Source: an uncultured Candidatus Actinomarina sp. (GTDB lineage Bacteria > Actinomycetota > Acidimicrobiia > Actinomarinales > Actinomarinaceae). From it: DNA of 38,688 nt. Both the position numbers and the translations under genes were made by a program. Positions 38,121 through 38,688 of this stretch are shown here, piece by piece. The notes under the pieces are model-generated. The model saw only the letters and a program-made list of their open reading frames with translations. It was not told where the DNA came from and did no database searches. Each line of letters starts with the position of its first letter. Position 1 is the first letter of the stretch. The stretch covers positions 1 through 38,688 of the forward strand of contig CACGVI010000009.1 of assembly GCA_902576605.1 (NCBI GenBank), in the 5' to 3' direction.

Positions 38121-38688
38121 TGGCAAGGTATACAGGACCTAGAATTAGAGTTTCAAGAAGAATAGGCTTTAATGTTTTTGAAAATAGAAAAGGTGATAAA
38201 GCGCTACAGGATAGGCCATACCCACCAGGTGAGAATGGTCGAAAACGAGTTCGAGAAACAGATTATGGGACTCAGTTGAAAGAAAAACAAAAAGTACGAT
38301 ACATGTATGGAGTTCTTGAGAAACAGTTTAGAAATTACTATAAAGAGGCTTCAAGAATGCCTGGTATTACCGGAGAGAACCTCCTTATTCTTCTTGAATC
38401 GAGATTAGATAATGTTATATATAGAGCTGGGTTTGCTTCTACAAGACCTCAAGCAAGGCAGTTAGTATCTCATAGACATTTTAAGTTAAATGGTAAATTT
38501 GTGGATGTTCCATCACATAAGGTAAAACCAGGCGATATGATTGAAATCAAAGATTCAAGCAAAGATTTAATAATTATCCAACATACTATTGATACTGGAC
38601 AGGACAATGTAATACCTAGCTGGTTAGATGTAGATAATAAAAAGAAATCTGTAAAAATTAATTCTGAACCATCTAGGAGCGATGCAAG
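38120..38688 (+). CDS. rpsD: 30S ribosomal protein S4, zinc-free form, 3' end cut
   Basis: The reading frame runs from an ATG overlapping the rpsK stop to the window edge, about 189 codons without a stop, so only the last residues are missing. Family segments are [37 protein letters not shown] in part, and the S4 RNA-binding fold QLVSHRHFKLNG. The N-terminal zinc knuckle of the C+ form has several cysteines. The visible protein contains none. In E. coli S4 is a repressor of its own operon. Confidence 0.95.
   Translation, partial: MARYTGPRIRVSRRIGFNVFENRKGDKALQDRPYPPGENGRKRVRETDYGTQLKEKQKVRYMYGVLEKQFRNYYKEASRMPGITGENLLILLESRLDNVIYRAGFASTRPQARQLVSHRHFKLNGKFVDVPSHKVKPGDMIEIKDSSKDLIIIQHTIDTGQDNVIPSWLDVDNKKKSVKINSEPSRSDA

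Overview
The window is a dense, AT-rich bacterial chromosome segment. No mobile element, CRISPR array or prophage was seen, and nothing suggests recent transfer. Several features point to a streamlined, low-GC actinobacterium, perhaps a marine lineage such as Candidatus Actinomarina. RpoC carries the charged coiled-coil insertion near its N-terminus that is typical of Actinobacteria. The rplJL-rpoBC, str, S10, spc and alpha clusters are fused into one run. Spacers are minimal, stop and start codons often overlap (ATGA or TAATG), and tRNAs lack an encoded CCA. The genus-level assignment is inference.

Layout. (1) 1-3783: the 3' end of the complex I operon (nuoL fragment, nuoM, nuoN). nuoN probably starts at a rare ATT codon. 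It is followed by a MidA/NDUFAF7-type methyltransferase gene, whose family assists complex I assembly in eukaryotes. (2) 4816-6964: htpX protease, rhodanese-like protein and PfkB kinase. (3) 6961-8725, minus strand: two membrane-associated proteins of unknown function. (4) 8805-10313: tRNA-Tyr, tRNA-Thr, tRNA-Met, rpmG, an ECF sigma factor with a ZAS-motif anti-sigma factor, and tRNA-Trp. (5) 10325-20931: secE, nusG, rplK, rplA, rplJ, rplL, rpoB, rpoC. An L1-binding leader candidate precedes rplA. An L10 leader with an overlapping terminator precedes rplJ. (6) 21026-25178: rpsL, rpsG, fusA, tuf, ending in a strong terminator hairpin. (7) 25231-38688: rpsJ through rpsD (cut by the window edge), including secY, adk, map, infA and rpmJ.

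Together the genes supply respiratory proton pumping, RNA polymerase, translation factors, the SecY/SecE translocon and about half of the ribosomal proteins. No gene-free stretch exceeds 300 bases. The largest gaps are about 130 nt before rplJ, 94 nt before rpsL, 86 nt before rpoB and 79 nt before tRNA-Tyr; all hold regulatory signals or candidates.

The most unusual pattern is loss of zinc sites in the gene-expression machinery. All four ribosomal proteins here that exist in zinc and zinc-free forms (L33, S14, L36, S4) lack their cysteines. RpoC has lost three of the four cysteines of its second, normally conserved zinc site. The first RpoC zinc site, HtpX and the anti-sigma HxxxCxxC motif are kept.
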